Assembly: GCF_013155125.1 (NCBI RefSeq)
Contig: NZ_CP053564.1
Span: 5,835,501 to 5,899,500, forward strand
Source of the DNA: Pseudonocardia broussonetiae
Lineage (GTDB): Bacteria > Actinomycetota > Actinomycetes > Mycobacteriales > Pseudonocardiaceae
Direction: 5' to 3'
DNA: 64,000 nt
The position numbers and the translations under genes were made by a program. The notes under the pieces were generated by a model. The model had not been told where the DNA came from, searched no databases, and saw only the letters and a list, made by a program, of their open reading frames with translations. Numbering within the stretch: position 1 is the stretch's first letter; the number at the start of each line of letters is the position of its first letter. Of this stretch, positions 42,519 to 51,960 are shown piece by piece.

Positions 42519-42812
42519 ATGGCGGTTTCGAGCGGAGCACTCGGCATGGTCGAGACCAAGGGGCTCGTCGGGGCGCTGGAAGCGGCTGACGCGATGGTGA
42601 AGTCCGCGAACGTCGTGGTCGAGGGCTATCGCACGCTGCGCAACGGGCAGGTCTCGATACTGGTGCGGGGCGACGTCGGTGCCGTGCAGGCCGCCGTCGA
42701 CGCCGGCTCGGCCGCCGCGGCCGCGGTCGGGGACCTCTACGTCGCCCGGGTCATCCCCCGGCCGCACGGAGAGACCGAGACGGTGATCGGCGCCGCCATC
42801 ACACCGACCTGA
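42519..42812 (+). CDS. Bacterial microcompartment hexameric shell protein (BMC-H), copy 1
   Basis: A 97-residue single BMC domain: '[20 protein letters not shown]' at the start, then '[19 protein letters not shown]' and a C-terminal '[11 protein letters not shown]'. It is the PduA/PduJ/EutM type that forms flat hexamers. GAGGAGACG precedes the ATG. It is transcribed alone, convergent with the PucR regulator, and the two genes overlap by 14 bp at their 3' ends. It is closely related to the second hexamer at 50120-50449. Confidence 0.95.
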   Translation: MAVSSGALGMVETKGLVGALEAADAMVKSANVVVEGYRTLRNGQVSILVRGDVGAVQAAVDAGSAAAAAVGDLYVARVIPRPHGETETVIGAAITPT

Positions 42813-44910
42813 CCGACCGCCCCAGCAGGTCGGCGGCGTCGCCGTCGGCGTCCGGCTCGTTAACACCGCTCACCTGCAGCAGCCGCAGCGCGAAGTCGGC
42901 GCGCATCCGGTCCTCGTGCCGGCTGAGGTCGAGCCCGGTCAGCTGCTTGATCTGCTCCAGCCGGTAGCGCAGCGTCTTGTGGTGGACGAACAGCCGCTCG
43001 GCGGCCACCCGCTGGGAGCAGTCGGCGTCGAAGAAGGCGCGCAGCGTGCGGATCAGCGACCCGTCGTTGTCGCGGTCGTAGGCGAGCAGCGGCCCGGTGG
43101 CCTCCTCGATGAAGGTCTGCAGGTCCGGGTCGTCGCCGGAGCCGAGCAGCAGGCGCACGATGCCCAGCTCCTCGTAGAGGAACACGTTCTCCCCGCCGAG
43201 GCGGTGTGCGGCCGACAGGGCCGTGCGCGCCTCGTTCAGCGCGCTCGGCAGCTCCACGACGTCCTCGTGCGGCCGGCTGATCCCCCACGTCAGGCGGAGC
43301 CCGCCACTGCCGTCCCGGACGACGGCGCTCATCCGCGCCACCAGGTCCTTCACACCCGTCCGGTCGAGATCGGACACGACGACGACCACGAAGTCGCCGC
43401 GCAGGCTGGCCAGCGACAGCGCCTGCCCCTCGTCGGCGGAGCGGACCGCGCGCACCGCGTCCCGCCGGACGCGGTCGGTCTGCGAGGTGTCCCAGCCGTG
43501 CTCCGCGGCGAGCTCCTCGACGTTCTCCAGCCGTCCGTAGAGGACGCGTAGCGCCCCGCCGAGCGGGACGTTGAGGTGCTGCGCCCGGGTGCGCGCGGCG
43601 ATGCGGTGCTCGACCGGCCCCTGCAGCAGGTCCCACAGCACCTGCTCCAGTGCCTCGGACCGGGCCCGGCTCGCCGCGCGCTGCCGCAGCAGGGCCAGCG
43701 AGCAGGCCATGGCCACCTGGCCGGCGACGGCGTCCATCATCTCCGTGGAGTCGCCGTCCGGGCGCAGCAGCACCCAGCCGATCCGGTCGCCGTCGGCGTG
43801 CACCGGCTGGGTCCACACCGCCCGCCCGGCGATGGTGGTGCGCCCGGCTCGGGTGCCCGACGGCACGGTGCCGGGCAGCTCGACGGTGAGGCTGCGGCCC
43901 CCGTGCGAGGCGACGAGGACGCCCTGGGTGTCGTAGATCCCGACCTGGCAGTGCAGCTCCCCGCCCACGGTCCGCGCGATCGCCGGCAGGCCACCGCCGT
44001 CGCGCACCGTCAAGAGCAGCGTCTGCTGGAGGCGGGACGAGCGGTCCAGCACCGCCACCTGGCGGCGCAGCTCCTCGCCCACCTGCTCCATCTCCCGGAC
44101 GGCCGCGGCCTGCTCGTCGTGCAGCCGGGCGTTGTCGATCGCGACGGACGCGACGTCGGCGAAGGTCACCATCCGGCGGACGTCGCGCTCGGTGAACAGC
44201 GACGGGCGGCGGCGCCACACCTCGAGCACCCCGACCAGCTCGCCGTGCAGCCGCAGCGGCACGGCCAGTGCGGACTGGGTCTCCTCCGCCACCGCGAGGA
44301 ACACGAAGTCCTGGCTGATGGTGTGGTCATCCAGGTAGTTGTCGACCTTCGCCGGCTCCCCGGTGAGGAACACCAGCCCGGCCACGCCCTGGCCGCGCTG
44401 CATCCGCAGCCGGGAGGTGTCGATCACGCGGTGGCCGACGCAGGAGCGCATGCGCACCTCGTCGCCCTCGCGCAGGAACACTCCGCAGATGTCGGCGTCG
44501 AGCAGCTGGGACGTGCGGTCGGCGATGGACAGCAGCACCTGGTCGAGGTCGTGCACCGTCAGCAGCCGCTCGACGATGTCGCGCACGACCGCCGTCTCCG
44601 CGGCCTCGGCGACGGCGCCGTGCCGCGCCGTGTCGCGGGCGGTGGCGAGGGTGAGCCATGCGGCGGCGCGACGCAGCAGGGAGCAAACGCCTGCGGGCAC
44701 CGCCCGGGACGGATCCCACTGCAGTTCCAGCTCGTCGCCGATCGGACGTGCGATGACCTCCGCACCGACGAGCCGACCGGCCAGCTCCGTGAGCTCGGCC
44801 TGCGCGGCCGCGGCATCGGGCGGCACCCGCTCCAGCAGACGCTCCAGCTCCGCGGCGGGGTCGTCGACGAGGCGCAGCGCCGCGTAGCTCTCGCGTTCGG
44901 CTGGCGTCAT
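42799..44910 (-). CDS. GAF-PucR family transcriptional regulator
   Basis: A 703-residue protein. A GAF domain lies at about residues 125-275 ('[19 protein letters not shown]'), followed by a coiled segment, a CdaR/GGDEF-like middle region, and a C-terminal PucR helix-turn-helix ('[20 protein letters not shown]', then '[20 protein letters not shown]'). Its position directly beyond the shell/enzyme operon suggests it senses the pathway substrate or an intermediate through GAF and activates the locus. The ATG at 44910 is preferred; the open frame further upstream encodes no domain. Confidence 0.88.
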   Translation of the reverse strand: MTPAERESYAALRLVDDPAAELERLLERVPPDAAAAQAELTELAGRLVGAEVIARPIGDELELQWDPSRAVPAGVCSLLRRAAAWLTLATARDTARHGAVAEAAETAVVRDIVERLLTVHDLDQVLLSIADRTSQLLDADICGVFLREGDEVRMRSCVGHRVIDTSRLRMQRGQGVAGLVFLTGEPAKVDNYLDDHTISQDFVFLAVAEETQSALAVPLRLHGELVGVLEVWRRRPSLFTERDVRRMVTFADVASVAIDNARLHDEQAAAVREMEQVGEELRRQVAVLDRSSRLQQTLLLTVRDGGGLPAIARTVGGELHCQVGIYDTQGVLVASHGGRSLTVELPGTVPSGTRAGRTTIAGRAVWTQPVHADGDRIGWVLLRPDGDSTEMMDAVAGQVAMACSLALLRQRAASRARSEALEQVLWDLLQGPVEHRIAARTRAQHLNVPLGGALRVLYGRLENVEELAAEHGWDTSQTDRVRRDAVRAVRSADEGQALSLASLRGDFVVVVVSDLDRTGVKDLVARMSAVVRDGSGGLRLTWGISRPHEDVVELPSALNEARTALSAAHRLGGENVFLYEELGIVRLLLGSGDDPDLQTFIEEATGPLLAYDRDNDGSLIRTLRAFFDADCSQRVAAERLFVHHKTLRYRLEQIKQLTGLDLSRHEDRMRADFALRLLQVSGVNEPDADGDAADLLGRSVRSV

Positions 44911-44975
44911 CGCCCGTCCTCCGCCTGTGCTCGTCCCTACCCACCCCGGGCCTCCTGCGTCGGCCCGTCCATCCC

Positions 44976-46013
44976 TCACTGGATCGCGATCAGCGTTTTG
45001 AGCGTACGGCGCCCGGCCATGCGTGCATATGCCTCCGGAACGGCGTCGAGCGGCACGGTCTCCGACGCCACGACCGTCGGGTCGACCGCGCCGGAGCGCA
45101 CCAGCGCCAGCAGCGGGCCGGCGTCGCGGGCGAGGTCGCCGATGGCGAAGGTCAGGGTCAGCTCGTCGGCGAAGGCGCGCGCCACCGGCAGTTCCCAGCC
45201 CGGGTCGGTGTGCACGCCGACGGAGACGACGGTGCCGCGGCGGCGCACGAGTGCGAACCCGGTCTGCAGGCCGCGGGGCCCGCCGATCGCGTCGATCACG
45301 GCGTCGGCACCGCGGCGGTCGGTGAGCCGGTCGACGAGCGCGCGGGCGTCGTCGGGGGTGGCCACCACGGCGCCCTGGGCGGCCGCGAGCTCGCGACGGG
45401 CGTCGACGGGCTCCACGAGCACGACGATCCCGGCCCCGCAGGCCTGCGCGGCGAGGCTGGTGAGCTGCCCGACCGGTCCTCCGCCGATGACGGCGACGGT
45501 GTCGCCGGGCCGGATCGCCGCCCGCTGCACCGCCGCGTACCCGGTGGCGAGCGTGTCGCCCAGGAACACCGCGGCGTCGACGTCCACGCCGTCGGGGACC
45601 GCCTGCAGGACCGTGTCGGCGTGAGGTACGCGGACCAGTTCGGCCTGCGCACCCGGCAACGCGGGGCCGAACGCCGAGCCGGTGCCGAAGAACTGTCGCT
45701 CGGCGCACTCCCAGTGATCGCCGCGGCGGCACCACCAGCACCGGCCGCACGACGTGAAGTCCGCTCCGACCACGAGGCCACCGCGGCGATGACCGTGCAC
45801 GCCGGCGCCCAGGTCCACCACCTCGCCCACGAACTCGTGGCCGAGGACGAAGCCCTCGGGCAGCCCGGTCGGATGGGCGACGACGTGCAGGTCGGTGCCG
45901 CACACGGCCGCACGGCGCACCCGCACGACGACGTCGGTGGGCTCCTCGACACCCGGGTCGGGCACGGTGTCCACCTCGACCCGCCCCTCCCCCGTGTACA
46001 CGACGGCTCTCAC
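44976..46013 (-). CDS. Zinc-dependent medium-chain alcohol dehydrogenase
   Basis: A 345-residue MDR enzyme. Catalytic zinc motifs are 'CGTDLHVV' and 'GHEFVGEVV', the structural zinc site 'CGRCWWCRRGDHWEC' is complete, and the NAD site is 'VIGGGPVGQLTSLAAQACG'. It probably reduces the pathway aldehyde or oxidises the alcohol, regenerating cofactor inside or beside the shell, the role iron-type PduQ/EutG plays elsewhere. Its GTG overlaps the stop of the malate dehydrogenase fusion (GTGA). It is the last enzyme gene of the operon. Confidence 0.9.
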   Translation of the reverse strand: MRAVVYTGEGRVEVDTVPDPGVEEPTDVVVRVRRAAVCGTDLHVVAHPTGLPEGFVLGHEFVGEVVDLGAGVHGHRRGGLVVGADFTSCGRCWWCRRGDHWECAERQFFGTGSAFGPALPGAQAELVRVPHADTVLQAVPDGVDVDAAVFLGDTLATGYAAVQRAAIRPGDTVAVIGGGPVGQLTSLAAQACGAGIVVLVEPVDARRELAAAQGAVVATPDDARALVDRLTDRRGADAVIDAIGGPRGLQTGFALVRRRGTVVSVGVHTDPGWELPVARAFADELTLTFAIGDLARDAGPLLALVRSGAVDPTVVASETVPLDAVPEAYARMAGRRTLKTLIAIQ

Positions 46014-47296
46014 CGTGTCAGCGCTCCCACGCGCTCGCGGATCCGGTCGGCGGCCGCGCGCAGCGCGGTGAGCTCGTCGGGCGCGAGGTCGACCTCGACG
46101 ATCTCCCGCACCCCACCCCGGCCCAGCCGGACGGGCAGCCCGACGTAGACGTCGCGGATGCCGTAGGTGCCGTCGGCCAGCACCGCGGCGGGCAGCACCT
46201 CGCCGGTGTCGCGGACCATCGCGAGCACCATCGACGCGGCCGCCGTGCCGGGCGCCAGGAACGCGCTGCCGTTGCGCAGCAGGCCGACCACCTCGGCGCC
46301 GGATCCTCGGGCCCGGTCGACGGCCGCGTCGACCCCGTCGGCCACCTCGGCGAGCGGGCGGCCACCGACCGTTGCCTGCGAGAGCGGGATGACCATCTCC
46401 TCGCCGTGGCCACCCAGCGCGAGCGCGCGCACCCGGTCGGGGCGATCCCCTGCCGCCGGTGCCACCAGCGCCCGGAAGCGCGCGGTGTCGAGCACCCCGG
46501 CCATCCCGACGACCCGCTCGGCGGGCAACCCCGACGCCTGCCAGGCGTGCTGGGTCATCTCGTCGAGGGGGTTGGTGACGACGACGAGCACCGCGTCCGG
46601 GGAGGTCCGCGCGGCTCGCGCGGCCACGTCGCCGACGATCGCGGCGTTCGAGCCGACCAGGTCGGCGCGGCTCATCCCGGGCTGCCGGGCCCGTCCCGCG
46701 GTGATCACGACGTAGTCGGCGGCTCCCGCCTCCTCGACCGTCCCGCACCCCCGGACCCGCGTGGCGAACCCACCGAGAGCCGCGGAGTGCGCGAGGTCGA
46801 GCGCCACCCCGCGGGCCCGGCCCTCGTCGACGTCGACCAGGACGATCTCGCCGAACACGTCGGCGTCGGCGAGGCGCATCGCGGTGACCGTGCCGACGTT
46901 CCCCGCCCCGACCACGATCACCCGCCGGACCGCGCCGGGACGGACGGCGGACGGCAGCGGGGCGCCCCGCCGGAACAGCGCGCCCGACGGCGGCCGGACC
47001 GGGCGGGGGGCGGTCGAGCTGCGACCGGTGACGGTCGGCGGGCGGGCACCTGCCGGCGAGGGGCGCGGGGCGGCGGGTGCCGGTCGCGGCGGCGGCACCG
47101 ACGAGGTCCCGGACCCGGTACGGCGGTCCCCGGTGACCGCGGCCGTCGTGCCCGGCGTGGCGACGACGATCTCGACGCCCCGCTCCCTGGCCCGTTCGCG
47201 CGCCAGCGGGGTGACCACGTCGCGCGGGCCGACGGCCAGGATCCCGGCCTGCGCCGCCGCGTCGACGTCGTCGGCCCCGACCACGCGGGAGCTCAT
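46010..47296 (-). CDS. EutQ-like N-terminal segment fused to a malate dehydrogenase-type enzyme
   Basis: A 428-residue protein. Residues 1-46 ('AGILAVGPRDVVTPLARERA' and flanks) resemble the N-terminal motif of EutQ and other microcompartment proteins. Residues 50-120 are a Pro/Ser/Ala-rich linker. Residues 124-428 are an LDH/MDH enzyme: Rossmann 'VVGAGNVGTVTAMRLAD', 'DLVGSNAAIV', 'NPLDEMTQHAWQASGLP' and the catalytic-His motif 'GGHGEEMVIPL'. The Arg in 'AGRARQPGMSR' is the residue that favours malate over lactate. The N-terminal part probably recruits the enzyme to the shell to recycle NADH. Its ATG overlaps the BMC-T stop. Confidence 0.88.
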   Translation of the reverse strand: MSSRVVGADDVDAAAQAGILAVGPRDVVTPLARERARERGVEIVVATPGTTAAVTGDRRTGSGTSSVPPPRPAPAAPRPSPAGARPPTVTGRSSTAPRPVRPPSGALFRRGAPLPSAVRPGAVRRVIVVGAGNVGTVTAMRLADADVFGEIVLVDVDEGRARGVALDLAHSAALGGFATRVRGCGTVEEAGAADYVVITAGRARQPGMSRADLVGSNAAIVGDVAARAARTSPDAVLVVVTNPLDEMTQHAWQASGLPAERVVGMAGVLDTARFRALVAPAAGDRPDRVRALALGGHGEEMVIPLSQATVGGRPLAEVADGVDAAVDRARGSGAEVVGLLRNGSAFLAPGTAAASMVLAMVRDTGEVLPAAVLADGTYGIRDVYVGLPVRLGRGGVREIVEVDLAPDELTALRAAADRIRERVGALTR

Positions 47297-47919
47297 CGCC
47301 CGTCCTCCCGCCCGTGCATCCCCTCCAGCGCGGCCACCGCCGCGTCCCGGGCCGTCACCACGTCGCTCTCGCTGCCGGACAGGAACATGCGCCCGAACCG
47401 GCCGACCGCCCGCAGCTCGATCACGGTGATGTCGGCGGCCTTCTCGGCCTCGTTGGCCGCGACGGCGATGTATGCCGCCGGGGCCACCTCCATGACCAGC
47501 AGGCTCTGCCCGGGCATCATCATCGAGCCCTTGCGCCACTTGTTGAGCAGCTGCGCCTGGTAGGGGTGCACGTTGGTGATGAACTGGGTCGACGCGATCG
47601 TCGGCCGGATGCGGTCCGCCTCGGTCAGGCCGAGCTCGTCGAGCACCGCCTGCCCGGAGGCCAGCACCTCCGCCTGCTGCTCGGAGTGGATCTCCAGCAG
47701 CCCGAACTCGCGCTCGATGATCTGCAGGGCCGGGCGGACGCCGGAGGCCTTGAGCGCGATGTCGGCGGCCCGGAACACCTCGTTGCCCGGCGCCATCTCG
47801 ATGTAGAGCTCCGCCATCCCGGCCAGCGGGACGTCACCGGGGCTGGTGGCCGCGATGTGCGCCGCGCACTGCGGCTGCATCCGGTCCACGAACGCGTAGG
47901 TGCGCAAGGTGGGAGTCAC
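47293..47919 (-). CDS. Tandem-domain trimeric shell protein (BMC-T)
   Basis: A 208-residue protein with two BMC domains in tandem. The first includes 'TYAFVDRMQPQCAAHIAAT' and 'MAELYIEMAPGNEVFRAADI'; the second includes 'GQSLLVMEVAPAAYIAVAAN' and 'RFGRMFLSGSESDVVTARDA'. By recall it is closest to the mycobacterial RMM-type BMC-T, which forms stackable, gated pseudohexamers. The GTG start overlaps the upstream EutJ-like stop (GTGA). Confidence 0.9.
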   Translation of the reverse strand: MTPTLRTYAFVDRMQPQCAAHIAATSPGDVPLAGMAELYIEMAPGNEVFRAADIALKASGVRPALQIIEREFGLLEIHSEQQAEVLASGQAVLDELGLTEADRIRPTIASTQFITNVHPYQAQLLNKWRKGSMMMPGQSLLVMEVAPAAYIAVAANEAEKAADITVIELRAVGRFGRMFLSGSESDVVTARDAAVAALEGMHGREDGR

Positions 47920-48728
47920 GGCGCCGACCTCGCGATCCCGAGCGGCGTGATCAACAGGGCGTGCGGGTAGGTCACGACGGGGCGCTCCAGCCATTCGGCC
48001 AGCACGGAGTCCGCGCCGGGGATCATCAGGGCACCCCCGGCGAGGTGCACGGGAAGGTGCTCCACGCCGCGGGTCATGGAACGGACCGACTCGGCGATCC
48101 TCTGCAGGCCGGGCACGAGGATCGGGAAGGCCCCGGCCGGATCCTCGCGCTTGCGCGCCTCGGCCTGCTCCACCGGGATCCGCAGCGCGCCGGCCAGCAC
48201 CAGGTCGAGGTGGTGCCCGCCGCCGGCCCGGTCGTCGAGGGCCTCGAGCACGCCGTCCCGGAAGACACCGACGCCTGTCGAGCCGCCCCCGACGTCGACC
48301 ACCACCCCGTCCCGGACGTCGAGCGTGCGCTGCGCGGCGGTGACCTCGTCGACCAGGACGACGTCGGCGAACCCGGCCGTCTCGCAGACGTAGGTGCACG
48401 CCCGAGCGTCGCGGACCGGGATGCACGGAGGGTAGGCCGTGGCGGTGGCCGTCAGCGGTGCGCCGAGCGCCTCCTCGGCCCGCGTCCGCAGGTGCCGCAC
48501 GGCGGCCACCGCGGCAGCGAAGTCGACCACCACCCCGTCGCGCAGCGCGCCCGACGGGTGGGCGTCGACCCACACCGGGGCGCCCGAGGCGTCGAGCACC
48601 ACCAGCACGCAGGTGGCCGTGCCGAGGTCGACGCCCACCCGCAGCGGCCCGGTCACGGTCTCCGGGACGGTGCCGGCGCAGGCCGCGGCGGCGTCCAGCA
48701 GCGCGCGTGGGTCGGTGGTCACGATCAC
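47916..48728 (-). CDS. eutJ: EutJ-like Hsp70-fold chaperone/ATPase
   Basis: A 270-residue actin/Hsp70-fold protein with phosphate-1 loop 'GVDLGTATCVLVVLD', phosphate-2 'VVDVGGGSTGVGVF' and an adenosine-type 'LAGGALMIPGADSVLAEWL'. EutJ is found in ethanolamine and RMM microcompartment loci; its job, perhaps shell or cargo assembly or enzyme reactivation, is not settled. The GTG at 48728 overlaps the aldehyde dehydrogenase stop, with a second GTG at 48722. It is part of a tightly coupled operon. Confidence 0.88.
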   Translation of the reverse strand: MIVTTDPRALLDAAAACAGTVPETVTGPLRVGVDLGTATCVLVVLDASGAPVWVDAHPSGALRDGVVVDFAAAVAAVRHLRTRAEEALGAPLTATATAYPPCIPVRDARACTYVCETAGFADVVLVDEVTAAQRTLDVRDGVVVDVGGGSTGVGVFRDGVLEALDDRAGGGHHLDLVLAGALRIPVEQAEARKREDPAGAFPILVPGLQRIAESVRSMTRGVEHLPVHLAGGALMIPGADSVLAEWLERPVVTYPHALLITPLGIARSAP

Positions 48729-50113
48729 AGTTCCACCGGGTCGTACACGGTCCGCCACGGCCGCACCTCGTGCGCGATCCGCTTGATGTTGATCAGGTGC
48801 AGCGGGGTGACGTTGTCCGAGCAGATCGAGCCGCTCCACGTGCCGGTGCCGAGCTGGAAGGACGGGTCGACCTCACAGGAGTAGCCCATGCCGCCGAACA
48901 GCGCCGGGGTGTTGATCACGATCCGGCCGGCCGGGAGCGTGCCGAACGGGGCGATCTCCTCGGGGTCGGCAGCGTGCACCGCGCACGTGTGGCCCTCGCC
49001 GTCGAGCGCGAGCACCTCGCGGCAGCGCGCCCAGCCGGCCGCGGCGTCCGGCTCCCGGTACACCGACAGCACGGGACCGAGGATCTCGCGGGAGAGCGGC
49101 GTGTCGAGCCCGACCCGGTCGAGCCTCGCGGCCAGCACGCGCGTGCGGGTGGGCACGGCGAACCCGGACAGCTCCGCCAGTCCCACCGCGCTCTGCCCGA
49201 CCGCGGCCGGGCGCAGGGCCCCCCGCTCGTCGAACAGCGTGCGGACGAGCGCGGCCTGCTGGGCCTCGTTCATCCAGTGGGCACCCCGCTGCTCGAACGC
49301 GGCGAGGAAGGCGTCGGCCACGGCCTCCACGACGACCACCGACTGCTCGGCGACGCACGCCGTGCCGTTGTCGAACGACTTCGACGTGATGATCATCTCG
49401 GCGGCCTCGGCCGGGTCGGCGACCGACGCCCCGACATAGGCGGGCACGTTCCCCGCCCCGACGGCTATGGTCGGCTTCCCGCTGGAGTACGCGGCGCGGA
49501 CCATCCCCGGCCCACCGGTGGCGAGCACGAGCGCGATCTCCTCGCGGCGCATCAACTCCTGGGTCGAGGACAGCGTCGGCGACTCCAGGCAGGAGATCAG
49601 CCCCTCCGGGGCACCGGCGCCCACTGCCGCCTCGGCCATGATCTCGGCGGCCCGCAGCGTGCACCGGGCGGCTCGGGGATGCGGGGCGAGCACGATCGCG
49701 TTGCCCGACTTCACCGCCGCCAGGCACTTGAACAGCGCCGTCGACGTCGGGTTGGTCACCGGGATGATCCCCGCGATGACGCCCATCGGGCTGCCGACGG
49801 CGGTGACGCGGGCGTCCTCGTCGACCCACAGCACGCCCACCGCCCGGCGTTCCAGCATCCAGCGGGCGACGAAACCGGTGTTGTAGCGGTTCTTGTGGAT
49901 CTTGTGCTCGTAGACGCCGTAGCCTGTCTCGTCCACGGCGAGCCTGGCCAGCTCCTCGGCGCCCTTCGTGCCGGCGAGGGCCATGGCCCGTACGAAGCGG
50001 TCGAGGGTCTCCTGGTCGCAGCCGGCGAGCCGGTCGAAGGCCTCCCGCGCCGCCCGGGCCTTGCTCCGGACGTCCGCGAGGCCCGCCAGGTCGGCGTCCC
50101 ATGCAGCCGTCAC
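48725..50113 (-). CDS. CoA-acylating aldehyde dehydrogenase (PduP/EutE type)
   Basis: A 462-residue enzyme. The catalytic cysteine is in 'KSFDNGTACVAEQSVVVV', 'GVIAGIIPVTNPTSTALFKC' is the coenzyme-binding stretch, and the C-terminal signature 'SDNVTPLHLINIKRIAHEV' is typical of acylating members. It converts an aldehyde plus CoA and NAD+ into acyl-CoA and NADH, the hallmark metabolosome core reaction. No N-terminal amphipathic encapsulation peptide is visible, unlike PduP, so targeting may use another route. It follows BMC-H by 6 bp. Confidence 0.93.
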   Translation of the reverse strand: MTAAWDADLAGLADVRSKARAAREAFDRLAGCDQETLDRFVRAMALAGTKGAEELARLAVDETGYGVYEHKIHKNRYNTGFVARWMLERRAVGVLWVDEDARVTAVGSPMGVIAGIIPVTNPTSTALFKCLAAVKSGNAIVLAPHPRAARCTLRAAEIMAEAAVGAGAPEGLISCLESPTLSSTQELMRREEIALVLATGGPGMVRAAYSSGKPTIAVGAGNVPAYVGASVADPAEAAEMIITSKSFDNGTACVAEQSVVVVEAVADAFLAAFEQRGAHWMNEAQQAALVRTLFDERGALRPAAVGQSAVGLAELSGFAVPTRTRVLAARLDRVGLDTPLSREILGPVLSVYREPDAAAGWARCREVLALDGEGHTCAVHAADPEEIAPFGTLPAGRIVINTPALFGGMGYSCEVDPSFQLGTGTWSGSICSDNVTPLHLINIKRIAHEVRPWRTVYDPVEL

Positions 50114-50119
50114 CGGGGA

Positions 50120-50449
50120 TCAGCCCTTCGGGCGGGTGAGGATCGCGAGAATGCCCTCGGTCTCGTCGTGCGGGCGCGGGATGACGTGGACCGAGACGAC
50201 CTCGCCCGCCTTGCCCGCGGCGACGGCACCGGCGTCGGTGGCGGCCTTCACCGCGCCGACGTCACCACGCACCATGATCGTCACCAGGCCGCCGCCGATC
50301 TCGCGGTGCCCGACGATCTGCACGTTGGCGGCCTTCACCATCGCGTCGGCGGCCTCGATCGCCCCGACCAGGCCCTTCGTCTCGATCAGGCCCAGCGCAC
50401 CGCGCGGCCCGGTCGGCGTGCCGGCTGCGCCGGTCGAGGGGGTTGCCAT
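50120..50449 (-). CDS. Bacterial microcompartment hexameric shell protein (BMC-H), copy 2
   Basis: A 109-residue protein: a 17-residue Pro/Gly/Thr-rich N-terminal tail followed by one BMC domain ('[20 protein letters not shown]', '[19 protein letters not shown]', '[11 protein letters not shown]'). The ATG at 50449 is clear. Copy 1 at 42519 lacks the tail, so the two may differ in packing or cargo contacts. It is the second gene of the main operon. Confidence 0.95.
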   Translation of the reverse strand: MATPSTGAAGTPTGPRGALGLIETKGLVGAIEAADAMVKAANVQIVGHREIGGGLVTIMVRGDVGAVKAATDAGAVAAGKAGEVVSVHVIPRPHDETEGILAILTRPKG

Positions 50450-50480
50450 GGGTCCTCCAGTAGGTGTTTCAAGGCGCGTC

Positions 50481-50774
50481 TCAGAACTTGCTGTAGGTGA
50501 CGGTGCCGTTGCGGACGACCGTGTCGGCGATCGCGACGACCGCCCGGTCGGTGGGGGCGTCGGCCCCCGCGGCGATCCGCGCGGCCCCGCCGGCCGCCAC
50601 CAGGACGATCTCGCCGACACCGGCCCCCACCAGGTCGACGGCCACGTAGGCCGCGCCGGTGGACCGCTCGGGATCGGCGCCGGTGGCGTCCTGCAGCAGG
50701 AGCAGGGTGAACCGCTCCAGGCCCGGCTCCTTGACCGTCGCGACCACCTGCCCCAGCACCTTGGCGAGCAGCAC
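50481..50774 (-). CDS. Pentameric vertex shell protein (BMC-P, EutN/CcmL family)
   Basis: A 97-residue beta-barrel protein: '[20 protein letters not shown]' at the N-terminus, '[20 protein letters not shown]' in the middle and '[12 protein letters not shown]' near the end, all EutN/CcmL landmarks. Pentamers cap shell vertices. The GTG start is supported by GGAGGTGAC seven bases upstream. It is the first gene of the leftward operon, so shell and enzymes come from one promoter. Confidence 0.94.
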   Translation of the reverse strand: MLLAKVLGQVVATVKEPGLERFTLLLLQDATGADPERSTGAAYVAVDLVGAGVGEIVLVAAGGAARIAAGADAPTDRAVVAIADTVVRNGTVTYSKF

Positions 50775-50863
50775 GTCGTCACCTCCACGGCCGGTCCCGG
50801 GCCGGCTGTGAGCCGTGCCACTCGATGGAAGGCGACAGTAGGTCGACTCCTCCGGGCCAGGCG

Positions 50864-50880
50864 CTATCCGGAGGGGACAA
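50864..50880. promoter_or_regulatory. Microcompartment-locus operator, copy 2
   Basis: CTATCC-GGAGG-GGACAA, the reverse complement pattern of copy 1 with one extra mismatch. It lies 89 bp before BMC-P and 92 bp before the divergent CrtC-like gene. Confidence 0.55.
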
Positions 50881-50903
50881 CGTCCGGCGGCGTCGTTGTC
50901 CCC
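50873..50903. promoter_or_regulatory. 10-bp perfect inverted repeat in the divergent shell promoter
   Basis: Arms at 50873-50882 and 50894-50903 (GGGGACAACG and its complement) flank an 11-bp spacer. The left arm shares the GGACAA half-site of operator copy 2, so two or three regulator half-sites may be arrayed here. Confidence 0.6.
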
Positions 50904-50972
50904 GGACGCTCTGGCCGGACCTCCTCGCCGCAGGCAGGGTGAGCGGTGACGCAGGACACAGGAGGTGCACCG

Positions 50973-51959
50973 GTGATCCGTCCCGAGGACGCTCAGTTCC
51001 ACCCGCCGACCAGCGACGACCCGCTGTGGGCGGAGACCAACTACTTCGGCCTCTACGCCGCTCAGGACACCGAGGCGCCGATCAACATCGGGGTCTACGG
51101 CCTGTTCCGCGAGCCGCTCGGTGTCGTCGGCTCGACGGTGTCGGTGAACCGCAGACGCGTGACGATGCCGTGGGCCGCGGACTACTGGGACGCGTGGGAG
51201 CACCTCGTCGTACCCCAGCCGTCGAACCTGCTGGACTACGAGCTGGCCAACGGTCTCAAGGTCGTGTGCTCCGAGCCGAACGCGGTGTGGGACGTCTCCT
51301 ACACCGACGCCGCCGCCGGGCTCGACCTGCGCTTCCGGTACACGGCGCTGATGGAGGCCTACGACATCAACGACCCGGCCCAGGACCCGATGGCCGCCGG
51401 CAAGGACATGGCCAAGACCTGGGGCCACGCCTACGCCGGCCACTTCGACCAGACCGGGCACTTCGAGGGCGATCTGTCGCTGCGCGGCGAGACGTTCCCG
51501 ATCGACTGCGTGTCCACGATGGACCACAGCTGGGGCGTGCGCGCCGAGCGGCAGGCATCGCGCCTGTCGTGGATGCACGCCCACTTCGACCGCGACCTCG
51601 CGATCCACGTGATCTCCGACTTCTCCACCGACGCCGGTCCCGATGCGCCCTCCCCGCTGACGATGACCCACGGCTACGTGCTGGAGGGCGGCAAGGTCCA
51701 CGGCCTCAAGGCCGGAAGCGGCACGTCGTGGAGGACGGGGTTCTACGGCGAGGCGGTGCAGCTGTCGGTCACCGACTCGGCCGACCGCACGTGGGAGCTG
51801 GAAGGTACCGGGCTCACGACGTTCCCGTGGCAGGCGTGGCCGGGCACCGTCGGGCACAACGTGCTGCACCGCTGGACGCTGAACGGCCGCACCGGGTACG
51901 GGGAGTGCATGGACTTCATCGGCCTCGGCGAGCTCGGCGCCGTCTACAACCGGGCCTGA
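50973..51959 (+). CDS. CrtC/AttH-like lipocalin-fold protein (DUF7064-like)
   Basis: A 328-residue protein with no signal peptide. The motif 'STMDHSWGVRAERQASRLSW' is typical of the hydroxyneurosporene synthase (CrtC)/AttH group, whose two lipocalin-like domains bind hydrophobic ligands; some members hydrate double bonds. The reaction here is unknown. The GTG at 50973 is preferred because GGAGGTG lies five bases before it; GTG 50946 is possible. It diverges from the shell operon and heads a three-gene unit with two phosphatase-like genes. Confidence 0.7.
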   Translation: MIRPEDAQFHPPTSDDPLWAETNYFGLYAAQDTEAPINIGVYGLFREPLGVVGSTVSVNRRRVTMPWAADYWDAWEHLVVPQPSNLLDYELANGLKVVCSEPNAVWDVSYTDAAAGLDLRFRYTALMEAYDINDPAQDPMAAGKDMAKTWGHAYAGHFDQTGHFEGDLSLRGETFPIDCVSTMDHSWGVRAERQASRLSWMHAHFDRDLAIHVISDFSTDAGPDAPSPLTMTHGYVLEGGKVHGLKAGSGTSWRTGFYGEAVQLSVTDSADRTWELEGTGLTTFPWQAWPGTVGHNVLHRWTLNGRTGYGECMDFIGLGELGAVYNRA

Positions 51960-51960
51960 C

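Noticed and set aside
44911..45903. N-terminal extension of the PucR regulator by about 330 codons
   Set aside because: That part of the frame is antisense to the alcohol dehydrogenase codons in another frame, is Arg-rich and has no domain; the ATG at 44910 directly precedes plausible sequence.
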